Positions 24,132 to 32,800 of a DNA stretch of 46,991 nt are shown here, piece after piece; the stretch's first letter is position 1; each line of letters begins with the position of its first letter. Under the pieces are notes generated by a model. The model did not search any database and was not told the origin of the DNA. It saw nothing but the letters and a program-made list of their open reading frames with translations. The position numbers and the translations under genes are program-made. This DNA is from an uncultured Oscillospiraceae bacterium (lineage in GTDB: Bacteria > Bacillota > Clostridia > Oscillospirales > Ruminococcaceae). The stretch is from positions 1 to 46,991 of the forward strand of contig CAKSPC010000017.1 in assembly GCA_934481445.1 (NCBI GenBank), given 5' to 3'.

Positions 24132-24905
24132 TCAGAAGAATCCCAGCATTTCCCCGATTATTTTTACAAAGAAAATGAAGATAACTGTAATTATCATCGG
24201 CTTAGCAATCGCCGCGCCTTTTTCCGAAAAGAATTTGGTCCCAAGATACGCGCCCGCAATGTTGAACAGCCCCGCCGTCACGCCGAGCAGTATCAGAGTT
24301 TTTCCGCTTAGAAGATAAGTGAACAGCGCTGCGGCATTCGTGCTGAGATTTATGACTTTAGTTGTTCCGGCGGCGTTTTTTAGGCTGTAATGAGCGGCTC
24401 CCACAAGCAGCGTCATAAGGATCGTGCCCGTGCCGGGGCCGTAAAATCCGTCGTATATGCCTATCGGAAAAGCTATCGCCATAGTTATGGCAATAGTCTT
24501 TTTTAAAGGATATTCGCTGCCGCTTTCGTCAGCAAGACGCTTGCTGCGCAGCACATACACCGCCATCAGCGGAAGCAGCACTATCATTGCAATGCGTATC
24601 ACATCATCGCTTAATCTCATCGCAAGCTCTGCGCCCAGCCATGAGCCAACCAGCGCAAGCGCCACTGACGGAACGGTAGTACGCGCATTTATGTACCCCA
24701 TTTTTCCGTAGCGTATCGTTGCGAGGGCAGTTCCCATTGCGGAGCTGATTTTGTTTGTAGCCACCGCGTTTATCGGAGGAACCCCCGAGATAAGGTATGC
24801 GGGCAGCGAAATAAATCCTCCGCCGCCCGCTATTGCGTCGACGAATCCCGCAAGGCCCACCAGTGGGCATACTATCAGGAATGTCAGAAAATCCAACTCA
24901 ACCAT
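24132..24905 (-). CDS. TauE/SafE-family anion permease
   Basis: The protein has 257 residues with about eight membrane helices. The family signature is at the N-terminus: LVGLAGFVDAIAGGGGFISLPAYL followed by NAVATNKISSAMGT, and the repeat half has GIYDGFYGPGTGTILM. Members export or import sulfite, sulfoacetate or other small organic anions. The start ATG follows GGGAGAA and overlaps the 2-hydroxyacid dehydrogenase gene by 8 bases, so the two are translationally coupled. The FUSC-HAD gene follows 15 bases later. A shared role in handling a 2-oxo or 2-hydroxy acid is inference. Confidence 0.88.
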   Translation of the reverse strand: MVELDFLTFLIVCPLVGLAGFVDAIAGGGGFISLPAYLISGVPPINAVATNKISSAMGTALATIRYGKMGYINARTTVPSVALALVGSWLGAELAMRLSDDVIRIAMIVLLPLMAVYVLRSKRLADESGSEYPLKKTIAITMAIAFPIGIYDGFYGPGTGTILMTLLVGAAHYSLKNAAGTTKVINLSTNAAALFTYLLSGKTLILLGVTAGLFNIAGAYLGTKFFSEKGAAIAKPMIITVIFIFFVKIIGEMLGFF

Positions 24906-25836
24906 AGAAATTCTCCCTGGCTGCATAGCCCTTTGAACGGTCGATAACATTGACGAGCGGCTGCCCCGAGAGATACCTCGAAATGTTATCCGCGCATATC
25001 TCGGCTATTCTGCGTTCCACCTCCGGGAAATGCCCGAAAGACGGCCCGGAAATATGCGGAGTTATCAGCACGTTTTCCATATCCCACAGTGGGGAGCTTT
25101 CCGGGAGCGGTTCCTGTGCGAATACATCAAGCACCGCGCCGAAAATATCGCCATTTTCCAGCGAGTTTATCAGCGCGGGTTCATCTATCAGCGAGCCCCT
25201 GCCGACATTCACGATCATAGCCCCGCGCTTCAGCAGCGCTATCCGCTTTTCGGACAGCAGCCCGACAGTTTCGGATGTATGCGGCAGGCAGCATATCAGC
25301 AAATCTGCTTCAGTAAGGAGTTTCTCAAGCATATCCATGCCGAAAACCCGGTCAAACGAGCGGGTCGTAACGGGGGTGCGCCGTATCCCCGTCACGTTCA
25401 TTCCGAACGCACGAAGCTTTTCCGCCGTCGAAGTCCCGATATCTCCGCAGCCGAGGATAAGCGCGTTTTTTCCGCAAAGCAGCGCACCCTGCGGGATATC
25501 ACGCCACATATGCTGCCACTGATGCTTGCGGTATTGAAACAAATTCCTGCTCAAAGCCAGCACCCCGCCGATGATGTATTCCGAAATGACCTCGCCGAAA
25601 GCCCCGGTGGAGCAGGCGATCGTTACGTCCTCCGGAATAACGGAAAGCAGCTTCTCTACTCCCGAGTTTGTGGATTGCAGCAGCTTAACACCCGAAAAAT
25701 TCTTCGGCGGCTGACCCACGATGATTTCGGCGTCCGGTACGGGATCGACTGAGGAAATCACCTCGCAGCCGACTGCCGCATTTTTTATAAGCTCCATATT
25801 TTCCGCAGAAAACGGAGCATTTATCCATATTTTCAT
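24898..25836 (-). CDS. D-isomer-specific 2-hydroxyacid dehydrogenase
   Basis: The protein has 312 residues from the ATG after CGGAG. The NAD-binding fold has LILGCGDIGTSTAEKLRAFG, and the catalytic set is Arg in VNVGRGSLIDE, Glu in VLDVFAQEPLP, and His in LITPHISG. It interconverts a 2-oxo acid and a D-2-hydroxy acid with NAD(P)H; the substrate (glyoxylate, hydroxypyruvate or another) is not decided by these motifs. Its ribosome site lies against the terminator of the ABC transporter upstream. It begins the operon with TauE/SafE and FUSC-HAD. Confidence 0.9.
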   Translation of the reverse strand: MKIWINAPFSAENMELIKNAAVGCEVISSVDPVPDAEIIVGQPPKNFSGVKLLQSTNSGVEKLLSVIPEDVTIACSTGAFGEVISEYIIGGVLALSRNLFQYRKHQWQHMWRDIPQGALLCGKNALILGCGDIGTSTAEKLRAFGMNVTGIRRTPVTTRSFDRVFGMDMLEKLLTEADLLICCLPHTSETVGLLSEKRIALLKRGAMIVNVGRGSLIDEPALINSLENGDIFGAVLDVFAQEPLPESSPLWDMENVLITPHISGPSFGHFPEVERRIAEICADNISRYLSGQPLVNVIDRSKGYAARENFYG

Positions 25837-25847
25837 ATCAAACTCCG

Positions 25848-25879
25848 AAAAAAGAGGATACACGGTCGTATCCTCTTTT
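25848..25879 (-). terminator. Terminator of the amino-acid ABC operon
   Basis: AAAAGAGGATAC pairs with GTATCCTCTTTT, followed on the minus strand by TT. It lies between the last permease gene and the dehydrogenase, and its T-tract adjoins the dehydrogenase ribosome site. Confidence 0.88.
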
Positions 25880-25883
25880 GCTT

Positions 25884-26657
25884 TTACTCGGCAACAGCGA
25901 CAAACGCCGTTTTCTTCCTGGGCTTCTGCATATGTCTTACAATGCAGGACAGCGTGAAGTTTATCACAAAGTAGATAATGCACGCCAATCCGCAGAGTAC
26001 GAATACATCAGATACATTCTGCGTGCTGAGCCCCGTGAAATTCGGCGATATCTGTATCAACTGGAATGTTCTGCCCATGAGCTCCGCAGTCGCAATATTT
26101 GCGATGTAGGAGGTATCCTTTACTGTTGTGATCACCTGGCTGAGCAGGGTCGGGACGATATTCCGGAATGTCTGCGGGAGAATTATCAGCCAGAGCGTCT
26201 GGAAGAAATTAAATCCCTGCGAATACGCCGCCTCAAACTGTCCCTTGGGAATAGAGTTCAGACCGCCGCGGACGATCTCCGCAATTACGGACGAGGTAAA
26301 AAGCACCAGCGCTATTATCGCCTTGAACAGAACCGCAAGCTCCGTTCGGGAAAGCCCGAAGAATTTAGACACGTCCTGCGGAAATTCTATGGATGGGAAA
26401 AACACCAATCCTATAAATATCCACAGCATGAGCGGGGTATTTCTGAACACCTCTATGTACGCCGTGGCAATATATTTGAAAGCTTTCGTCCAGCCCTTTG
26501 TACAATAGTTTCGCGCAAGAGCCAGCACTGTGCCTACGATTATTCCCAGAACCACCGCAAAGAACGCGATGCCTAAAGTAAATCCCACGCCTTTCAGAAT
26601 GTACAGCAGCACGTTGCCGTTGCTTATCATTCTAAGGCTGCCCATCAGTTCTTCCAT
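25884..26657 (-). CDS. Polar amino-acid ABC transporter permease (second)
   Basis: The protein has 257 residues with five to six helices. The HisM/GlnP family EAA loop reads SIPKGQFEAAYSQGFNFFQTLWLIILPQ, and YIEVFRNTPLMLWIF is the typical N-terminal motif. With the other permease it forms the membrane channel of a glutamate/glutamine-type uptake system. Its ATG overlaps the stop of the previous permease by one base. The C-terminal tail (HMQKPRKKTAFVAVAE) is basic. A strong terminator follows. Confidence 0.92.
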   Translation of the reverse strand: MEELMGSLRMISNGNVLLYILKGVGFTLGIAFFAVVLGIIVGTVLALARNYCTKGWTKAFKYIATAYIEVFRNTPLMLWIFIGLVFFPSIEFPQDVSKFFGLSRTELAVLFKAIIALVLFTSSVIAEIVRGGLNSIPKGQFEAAYSQGFNFFQTLWLIILPQTFRNIVPTLLSQVITTVKDTSYIANIATAELMGRTFQLIQISPNFTGLSTQNVSDVFVLCGLACIIYFVINFTLSCIVRHMQKPRKKTAFVAVAE

Positions 26658-27421
26658 CAGCGCTCGCCCCCTTTACCGCTTATTATCATGTCAAGCTCGG
26701 CGTCCGTGATATCGTCAACCTTTTTCTGAACGGGAACGGATACGGTATCCCTTGCCTTGAGCTTCTTTTCCCAGTGCGATGCCAGCATGGACAGCGGGAA
26801 GCATATTGCGAAGAATATGACGCCGCCGATTATGTAGCACTGACCCGCCGCGGAGCCTGTGCCCTCGCCGACTGCAAAGGCGTTCGTACGGGAAATAAGA
26901 TCCACCGCGCCGCCCGCAAGGAACATACACGAGGTGTTCTTGATGAGGTTCACGACCTGATTCACCATGGGAGGAAGAATGATCTTGATGGTCTGCGGAA
27001 GAATGATGTACCACATAGTGGCGATCTGACCGAAGCCCTGCGAATACGCCGCTTCCGACTGCCCGATCGGCACGGACTGTATGCCGGTGCGGATAACCTC
27101 GGAAATATATGCTCCGTGATAAATTCCAAGCGCGATAATTCCGCATATCAGCGCCGAAAACCCTTTCACCCCGGAAAATGTGACTGCGTAAAACAGAAAC
27201 AGCGCCTGGAGCATTACCGGTGTGTTTTGGATTATTTCAACATATACCCTTGCGATAACGCGCAGCGGTTTTGTGTGGCTGGTCGCCATAAGTCCGATGA
27301 CTACGCCTATGATCATTGCGAGTGCAAGTCCGAATAATGCCATCAGCAGCGTCGAGATCGTTCCGTCAATAAAGGTCTGCCGATGAGTCCACACCAGCCC
27401 CCATTTTTCTGCGTCAAACAT
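26657..27421 (-). CDS. Polar amino-acid ABC transporter permease (first)
   Basis: The protein has 254 residues. RVYVEIIQNTPVMLQALFLFYA and the EAA loop SVPIGQSEAAYSQGFGQIATMWYIILPQ place it in the HisM/GlnP family. It pairs with the second permease, and their stop and start overlap. A hairpin lies between it and the binding-protein gene upstream, likely lowering permease expression relative to the binding protein. Its soluble C-terminus (DDITDAELDMIISGKGG) is a little longer than usual. Confidence 0.92.
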   Translation of the reverse strand: MFDAEKWGLVWTHRQTFIDGTISTLLMALFGLALAMIIGVVIGLMATSHTKPLRVIARVYVEIIQNTPVMLQALFLFYAVTFSGVKGFSALICGIIALGIYHGAYISEVIRTGIQSVPIGQSEAAYSQGFGQIATMWYIILPQTIKIILPPMVNQVVNLIKNTSCMFLAGGAVDLISRTNAFAVGEGTGSAAGQCYIIGGVIFFAICFPLSMLASHWEKKLKARDTVSVPVQKKVDDITDAELDMIISGKGGER

Positions 27422-27441
27422 CTTATCCCCTCCCTTGAAAT

Positions 27442-27472
27442 AATGGCGGCAGCTTGTTCAACTGCCGCCATT
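27442..27472 (-). terminator. Intergenic hairpin between binding protein and permease
   Basis: AATGGCGGCAG pairs with CTGCCGCCATT around a 9-base loop (CTTGTTCAA). On the minus strand it is followed by ATTTCAAGG, so it is a weak terminator or RNA stabiliser within the operon. Confidence 0.7.
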
Positions 27473-27489
27473 GTCGATTCTATGTAGTA

Positions 27490-28383
27490 TCAGTTCAGAC
27501 CAAATTCTGTAATAAATCCGTCAATAGTACCGTCCTCGAGCCAGCCCTTTATAAGCTCGTCGATCTTGGAGGAAAGCGGAGAATCCTTCTTGGTTGCAAC
27601 GCCGTATTCCTGCGGAGAGAATGTGTCTGTGATGTAATCACGGTCGTCTGTCTTGTATGTGGCAAGGATAGACTTATCAACACAGAAAGCGTCAACTGTT
27701 CCCGCAGTCATCGCATTGGAAATAGCGGGATAATCGCCGAACTGCTCAAAGGAAGTTCCGTTGGACTCGAACGAGGAAATGTCGAAATCAGCGGAGGTTT
27801 CGGGCAGAGTATAGTCGCCGAGCAGTCCCTTTTCGGTCATTGCCTTAACCAGCGCATACGCGGAGGTGGAACCGGTGGAAACGCCTATCTTCTTTCCAAC
27901 AAGACCGGAAAGGTCGGTGATGCCGTCAGCCTTTTCAACAAGGACGGTAACTGCGTCGGTGTAGTAAGGCGTTGAGAAATCCCAGCTCTTCTTGCGCTCT
28001 TCCGTAATGGTGAATGTCGCAAGGACACAGTCAAGGTCGCCGGAATCAAGCAGTTCCGTTCTGGTGGCGGCGGTAACGGTGGTGAACTCAACGTCATCAT
28101 AGCCAAGGCTGTCGGCAAGCTTCTTTGCGATCTCGATCTCCATGCCCTCGTACTCGCCGGAAAGCGGATCTTTGAATCCAAATCCCTTTACAGCGTCCTT
28201 TACGCCTACTTTCAGCACGCCGCCGGATACGGTAGTATCATCGGCTGCGGAGCTGTCCGCCGCCGAGGAACTTTCTGCGTTTGACGATGTGCTTGAAGAA
28301 CTTGAAGTACCGCCTGCGCAGCCTGCAAGGGAGAAGATCATTGTTCCGGCAGCCAAAGCTGCAAATAAATTTTTCAGTTTCAT
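27490..28383 (-). CDS. Polar amino-acid binding lipoprotein
   Basis: The protein has 297 residues. Lipobox FSLAGC with Cys22, a Ser/Ala-rich linker (about 25-50), then a type 3 extracellular solute-binding domain: GFGFKDPLSGEYEGMEIEIAKKLAD, then DLDCVLATFTITEERKKSWDFSTPYY. In the family the Arg in such T-x-x-R segments binds the ligand carboxylate. The first motif is like those of glutamate/aspartate or cysteine binders, so the ligand stays open. It is encoded between the ATPase and the two permeases, making a complete importer. Confidence 0.92.
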   Translation of the reverse strand: MKLKNLFAALAAGTMIFSLAGCAGGTSSSSSTSSNAESSSAADSSAADDTTVSGGVLKVGVKDAVKGFGFKDPLSGEYEGMEIEIAKKLADSLGYDDVEFTTVTAATRTELLDSGDLDCVLATFTITEERKKSWDFSTPYYTDAVTVLVEKADGITDLSGLVGKKIGVSTGSTSAYALVKAMTEKGLLGDYTLPETSADFDISSFESNGTSFEQFGDYPAISNAMTAGTVDAFCVDKSILATYKTDDRDYITDTFSPQEYGVATKKDSPLSSKIDELIKGWLEDGTIDGFITEFGLN

Positions 28384-28435
28384 AGTTGATTACCCTTTCT
28401 CATTTAGTCTTTTTATAATCAGCCCGATGGCTGTA

Positions 28436-29161
28436 TCAACGAATTATTTTGCTGAGGAACGCCTTGGTTCGCTCGTTGGTGGGGTTCGTGAAGAAATGCT
28501 CCGGAGTACCCTCCTCAAGTATTTTTCCGCCATCCACAAAAACGATCCTGTCGGCGACCTCCCTGGCGAATCCCATCTCATGTGTGACCACCACCATGGT
28601 GAAATTTTTTTCGTGGGAAAGCTCGATCATTACATCAAGCACTTCCTGAACCATTTCAGGATCAAGCGCCGATGTCGGCTCGTCAAAGAATATCACGCGG
28701 TTCTGCATTGTGAGCGCCCTTGCAATCGCGATGCGCTGCTGCTGTCCTCCCGATAGGGTGGTCGGATAGACGTTTGCTTTTTCCTCCAGACCAACGCGCT
28801 TTAAGTATTTCATTGCCGTCTGCTCGGCTTCAAATTTCGGCACTTTTTTCAGCTTCATAGGGGCTAAAGTCAAGTTTTCCATTACCGTCAGATGTGGATA
28901 CAGGTTGAACTGCTGAAACACCATTGAGGAATGAACCTTATTGATGAACGCCCTTCGTTTTCTGCTCATCAGGTGATTGTGAACGTAAACCTTTCCGGAG
29001 GTCGGTTCTTCAAGGTAATTCATGCAGCGGATAAGCGTGCTCTTTCCGGAGCCGCTCGGTCCGATTATTACCAGCTTTTCACCCTCCTTGACATGAAGGT
29101 TGATTCCCTTCAGAACTTCAAAATCTCCGAAGCTTTTATGTACATCTTCCAAACGTATCAT
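28436..29161 (-). CDS. Polar amino-acid ABC transporter ATPase (GlnQ-like)
   Basis: The protein has 241 residues. Walker A is [10 protein letters not shown] (33-42), the Q-loop [17 protein letters not shown], signature [15 protein letters not shown], Walker [15 protein letters not shown] and switch VTHEMGFA. The DPEMVQEV stretch is typical of the GlnQ/HisP family. It powers the importer formed with the binding protein and two permeases that follow on the same strand. It is the first gene after a perfect promoter. Confidence 0.94.
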   Translation of the reverse strand: MIRLEDVHKSFGDFEVLKGINLHVKEGEKLVIIGPSGSGKSTLIRCMNYLEEPTSGKVYVHNHLMSRKRRAFINKVHSSMVFQQFNLYPHLTVMENLTLAPMKLKKVPKFEAEQTAMKYLKRVGLEEKANVYPTTLSGGQQQRIAIARALTMQNRVIFFDEPTSALDPEMVQEVLDVMIELSHEKNFTMVVVTHEMGFAREVADRIVFVDGGKILEEGTPEHFFTNPTNERTKAFLSKIIR

Positions 29162-29223
29162 AGAGCTGTCCTTTCCCTGTGTTTCTTGTGTTCCGGACTT
29201 TCCGGATTTGTTTTTATGACTAG

Positions 29224-29252
29224 ATTATACACACAAACTTGCAAGATGTCAA
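29224..29252 (-). promoter_or_regulatory. Promoter of the amino-acid ABC operon
   Basis: On the minus strand TTGACA and TATAAT are 17 bases apart, a full consensus. Confidence 0.9.
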
Positions 29253-29260
29253 TAGCAATA

Positions 29261-29276
29261 TTTCATTTTTATGAAA
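29261..29276. promoter_or_regulatory. Palindrome upstream of the -35 box
   Basis: TTTCATTTTTATGAAA is a perfect 6+4+6 inverted repeat, 8 bases upstream of the -35 hexamer. Position and symmetry fit a dimeric regulator site. The regulator is unknown. Confidence 0.5.
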
Positions 29277-29280
29277 AGTG

Positions 29281-29586
29281 TGCAAGTTTATCTAAATTAT
29301 CCTGCACAATATATTAAAAACGCCATAATATAAGCTATTATGCCGAAGCCTGATTTTAGCGGAACAAGTCTAAATTCTGAGTTTTTTATTGTAATTAAGA
29401 AATCCCCCGAGAAAATGCAAATGAATTTTATCTCTGCAATCGTTCTCACCACGATGAATTGCAGCAGAAAAGATATGTCATTTCAATAATTTAGCTCAAA
29501 CTGTCAATAGCTTTTCCATGCTATACCAACGCTTTAGCGGCAGAGCAAAAGCCGCCCAGAAATTGCAAATGGAAAGCTATAAAAAG
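29281..29586. other. Structured gene-free stretch
   Basis: There is no plausible gene here. It holds nested inverted repeats: CTGCAAT / ATTGCAG (29434-29464, with an inner CGT/ACG), and ATAGCTTTTCCAT / ATGGAAAGCTAT (29507-29580) enclosing GCGGC / GCCGC. The phrase GAAAnTGCAAATG occurs twice, at 29410-29423 and 29558-29571. This could be a small structured RNA or a decayed short transposable element. No promoter clearly belongs to it. Confidence 0.45.
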
Positions 29587-29618
29587 CGAACGAGCCCGAC
29601 GTTTTTATCGGGCTCGTT
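29587..29618 (-). terminator. Terminator of the binding-protein gene
   Basis: GAACGAGCCCGA pairs with TCGGGCTCGTTC around an 8-base loop. On the minus strand it is followed by GCTTTTTATAG. Confidence 0.88.
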
Positions 29619-29659
29619 CTAAAAATATTTGGGTTCACCTATTTGGTTTAGTCGGATAA

Positions 29660-31084
29660 TCAGCTCTTTTCGGCAAGCTTTTCGTTAGCCGAATCAAGCT
29701 CCGCCTGGACTGCCGCGCGGATAGTTTCACGGGTCTGCGTCCAGCTTGCGCCGTTGTTGTATGCTTCCTTCATCGGATTGTTGACGAGGTCGGCTACGTT
29801 GGAGGTAACGGCGTTGTACATCTCGATCACCGGGTGCTCGGCGGTCATCTGGTTTACAAGGCGGTACATATCCCACTGCTCCTGCGTCCAGTTGTACTCC
29901 TCGAATGCCTGGCGCTTGCCTATCTCCACAGCCGCTTCGCTGTCGCGGGTAGCCATTGCGCAATTAAGATAAGCGGCTACGCCCTCGGGGTTCTTCGCGC
30001 CCTTTACCAGCGAGAATCCGGAAACTCTTGCAGGCAGATAATATTCATCGGCTTCATCGCATTTAGGCATGGGAACGAACATTACATCTTCCTGATTGTT
30101 TGCAAAATCCTGAATGTAATTATTGTAGGGGTACATTGCGTACAGACCTACCGGATAGAACAGGGTCTTTCCATCTGCGATGCGCTTCGGCTGAACCTGC
30201 CAGTTGTACTGTGCTTTCGGGAACTGAAAATTATTTGTGTTCATGTTCAGCATAAAGGTCTGCGCCTTTTCAAGCATTGCGCTGTCAAGATTCTGCACGA
30301 TCTTTCCGTCGCTCATTCCGACATAAGGAACGCCTGTCGTGAGGGAAAATCCGCCCTCGAACCACCAGCCGTCGGTTGCATATCTTTCGGCGTCAACATC
30401 ACAGAACTTCGTCATCATTTCCCAGAATGCTTCCCATGTCCACTTGCCCTCCTTGAGAAGCTCTGCGGGGTCGTCAAGGGAATTGTCGTGGATAGTATTC
30501 TTGTTGTAGAACATTACGCAGTCGCTTTCAACATCGACAGCGCCGACATAGTGGCTTCCGTTGAACGAAAACTGCTCGTTTACCGCGCTCATGGGTGCCC
30601 ACAGCTCGCTGCTGAAATCAACGTACTCATCAAGCGGATCGAACATTCCGTTTATCGCGCCCTTAGGAAATACATCCATGTCGCCCGCGCTGAACATATC
30701 AGGAGAATCGTCGGACTGAACAAGCACGGCGAGCCTGTCGTAACGACTGTCCCAGGGAGTATTGATGTATTCTATCTTTCCGCCAAACTGCGTCTGGAAC
30801 ATCTCTAAGGCAGGCGCTATCGGCTGACCCTCCGCAGGGTTCAGATCCCATGAGGAAAGGAACTTAACAACGCCGTTTTCCAGCTTTTCGGCGCCGATGT
30901 CGATTTCGGCTATTTTGTCGGCGTCCTCCTTATTCATTGTTGCTGTTGTGCCTGCGGTAGTCGCCTGCGCCGGGACATTGGAGGAATTCGGAGCGCCGAC
31001 CGCCTGCTGCTCATCGCAGCCCGTAACCGCAAGCACGGAGCAAATCGCAAGCGCCGCCGCTGTGATTCGTGTAATGTTTTTCAT
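29660..31084 (-). CDS. Sugar-type extracellular solute-binding lipoprotein
   Basis: The protein has 474 residues. Lipobox AVTGC gives lipidated Cys23, with a Ser/Thr/Ala linker to about 50. The rest is a family 1 (MalE-like) binding protein: FQTQFGGKIEYINTPWDSRY, then SPDMFSAGDMDVFPKG, and many Trp and Tyr residues (GKWTWEAFWEMM, ATDGWWFEGGF) that suit carbohydrate stacking. It should capture an oligosaccharide outside the cell. No permease or ATPase gene accompanies it, so it must use subunits encoded elsewhere. It follows a surface-protein gene by 26 bases and lies beside the glucanase genes, which makes beta-glucan fragments the likely ligand (inference). Confidence 0.88.
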   Translation of the reverse strand: MKNITRITAAALAICSVLAVTGCDEQQAVGAPNSSNVPAQATTAGTTATMNKEDADKIAEIDIGAEKLENGVVKFLSSWDLNPAEGQPIAPALEMFQTQFGGKIEYINTPWDSRYDRLAVLVQSDDSPDMFSAGDMDVFPKGAINGMFDPLDEYVDFSSELWAPMSAVNEQFSFNGSHYVGAVDVESDCVMFYNKNTIHDNSLDDPAELLKEGKWTWEAFWEMMTKFCDVDAERYATDGWWFEGGFSLTTGVPYVGMSDGKIVQNLDSAMLEKAQTFMLNMNTNNFQFPKAQYNWQVQPKRIADGKTLFYPVGLYAMYPYNNYIQDFANNQEDVMFVPMPKCDEADEYYLPARVSGFSLVKGAKNPEGVAAYLNCAMATRDSEAAVEIGKRQAFEEYNWTQEQWDMYRLVNQMTAEHPVIEMYNAVTSNVADLVNNPMKEAYNNGASWTQTRETIRAAVQAELDSANEKLAEKS

Positions 31085-31110
31085 TCTGCACGATCCTTTC
31101 TTAAACGAAA

Positions 31111-31707
31111 TTACTTTCTTCTGGTCGCGAAAAGCACGCCCGCCGCGATAACCGCTGCGCCTGCTACTACTGCGATACCGGAAACGCCTGTATCGGGATT
31201 GCTCTTTTCTGTAACCTCGTCGTTTGCGCCATCATCGTCGATTTCAGCGCTGTCCGCGGGAGCGGATACAGGCTCATCGGAGAATGTCATCTCAAGCAGT
31301 TCAATGCCGTGCCCCATAACAGCCATGCCCGCATTCTGAAGAAGCTCAAGCTGGTCGGCAGGGATGGTGAAGCTCATGGAGGAGCTGTCCATCTCGAGCG
31401 TGTAGCTGTCGCCGCCCTCGGAAAGAACCGCGCCGTTCAGCGTGCTGATGAAAGGCCAGCCTGCGTCATTCACCATGGGCTTGATGCACCAGTAGTTCTG
31501 ACCCTCCATGTCAGCAAGACTTTCATTTACATTGTAGGTGATGGTGACTGTTGTGTCGGGGGTCACGTCTGCAAATTCCTCTGCGCCGATGGTCACGCTG
31601 GTGCTCCAGCCAAAGCCGAGGTCCTTGTTGATGGAGTAAGCGCCTGCGGTAGCGGAGATTGCTGCAACTGCGGCAGCGGCGGTGATAATGGAGATAAACT
31701 TTTTCAT
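31111..31707 (-). CDS. Surface-anchored protein with NPDTG sorting signal
   Basis: The protein has 198 residues. A signal peptide (KKFISIITAAAAVAAISATAG) precedes a beta-rich domain (about 25-150) with GFGWSTSVTIGAEEFADV, TVTITYNVNESL and SFTIPADQLELLQNAGMAV, ending in GHGIELLEMTF. The pattern resembles the small beta-sandwich carbohydrate-binding modules of ruminococci. It is followed by an acidic linker and NPDTG, a hydrophobic stretch and RRK, a sortase-type signal. It is the first gene of an operon with the binding lipoprotein and lies opposite the AraC-GH16-GH5 genes. Glucan binding at the cell surface is inference. Confidence 0.75.
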   Translation of the reverse strand: MKKFISIITAAAAVAAISATAGAYSINKDLGFGWSTSVTIGAEEFADVTPDTTVTITYNVNESLADMEGQNYWCIKPMVNDAGWPFISTLNGAVLSEGGDSYTLEMDSSSMSFTIPADQLELLQNAGMAVMGHGIELLEMTFSDEPVSAPADSAEIDDDGANDEVTEKSNPDTGVSGIAVVAGAAVIAAGVLFATRRK

Positions 31708-31788
31708 GATGGTTCTTCCTTTCAGATCGCGTTTTTGTCGTGCAGCCTGTCGTAATGTTTTTCGGCTGTCTGTCCTTTTGTTGTCTAT

Positions 31789-31797
31789 ATTATAGCA
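31789..31797 (-). promoter_or_regulatory. Extended -10 promoter of the surface-protein operon
   Basis: On the minus strand TGCTATAAT is a full extended -10. No good -35 lies 17 bases upstream (TATAAC), as is usual for such promoters. Confidence 0.65.
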
Positions 31798-31858
31798 TTA
31801 ACTTAACTTGCGTTATATCAGAAATTTAACATTTGTATCGTCAGTTTATCCGAAATGC

Positions 31859-31887
31859 TTGACGGACGTGAGATTTTTTTGTATAAT
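31859..31887 (+). promoter_or_regulatory. Promoter of the AraC-type gene
   Basis: TTGACG and TATAAT are 17 bases apart, about 40 bases ahead of the start. It diverges from the surface-protein promoter. Confidence 0.85.
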
Positions 31888-31926
31888 ATATTCAATGATA
31901 CTTCCTTATAAAAAGGAGAAAAGGCA

Positions 31927-32688
31927 ATGAGCGAACTACACAAAGAACTGTCGCGCATAGAATTTGAAATGCGCGAAAACTCCATGACCCACACCCCTGT
32001 AGAGAACGAAATGCGTTTCTACGAGGCTGTAAAGCGCGGCGATATGGACGCCGCAAGAACGCTTTCAACGCCGCTTGGCGGGGAGGGTTTCGGCGTGCTT
32101 TCCACCGACCGCCTGCGTAATCTGAAATACCACCTTGTAATAACGGTGTCGTTCATCACGCGTTTCTGCGTTGAGGGCGGAATGGAACGCGAAACCGCTT
32201 ATAATCTCAGCGACCTCTATATAAGAAAAGCAGATCTTGCGGCTTCCACAGAGGAGATAAACGCGATACATTCCGAACTTATCACGGACTTTACCGAGCG
32301 AATGGCTAGACTGAAAAACGGCAGCAGCTACTGCTATCAGGTCACGAAATGCATGGAGTACGTCTACGACCATCTGCACGAAAAGCTGATGGTGAGCGAT
32401 ATTGCGGAGGAGTTAGGGCTTTCGGTGCAGTACCTTTCAAAACTGTTCCGCACGGAAACCGGACTTACACTCAACCGATACATATTGAAGAAAAAGATAG
32501 ACGCCGCCTGCCAGATGCTGAAATATTCACGGTATGAAGCGGTGGACGTCGGAAACTTTCTCGCGTTCAGCTCCCACAGCCATTTTATACAGAAATTCCG
32601 CGAGGAAACAGGGCTTACGCCGAAACAGTACCGCGAAAAATACTACCATTCTTCCTCCGGAATGAAAGCCGGCGTGGAAATAAAATAA
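31927..32688 (+). CDS. AraC-family transcription regulator
   Basis: The protein has 253 residues. The C-terminal 100 carry two helix-turn-helix units: VSDIAEELGLSVQYLSKLFRTETG and VGNFLAFSSHSHFIQKFREETGLTPKQYR. The N-terminal 150 residues form a helical domain common in Firmicute AraC regulators, with VENEMRFYEAVKRGD at the front; no cupin is evident. AAAAGGAG precedes the ATG. It lies directly upstream of the GH16 and GH5 genes and opposite the surface protein and binding protein, so it is the likely activator of this glucan locus, responding to a sugar or to intracellular signals. Confidence 0.9.
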   Translation: MSELHKELSRIEFEMRENSMTHTPVENEMRFYEAVKRGDMDAARTLSTPLGGEGFGVLSTDRLRNLKYHLVITVSFITRFCVEGGMERETAYNLSDLYIRKADLAASTEEINAIHSELITDFTERMARLKNGSSYCYQVTKCMEYVYDHLHEKLMVSDIAEELGLSVQYLSKLFRTETGLTLNRYILKKKIDAACQMLKYSRYEAVDVGNFLAFSSHSHFIQKFREETGLTPKQYREKYYHSSSGMKAGVEIK

Positions 32689-32800
32689 AACTAAAAACGT
32701 GATATTTTTATGCGTATCGTAATATAATCGCGCGGGATTTTATGCTAAAATCAAGACACAAGGCAGAACTCCCAGACCTCAGAAAGGAACGTGATATATT

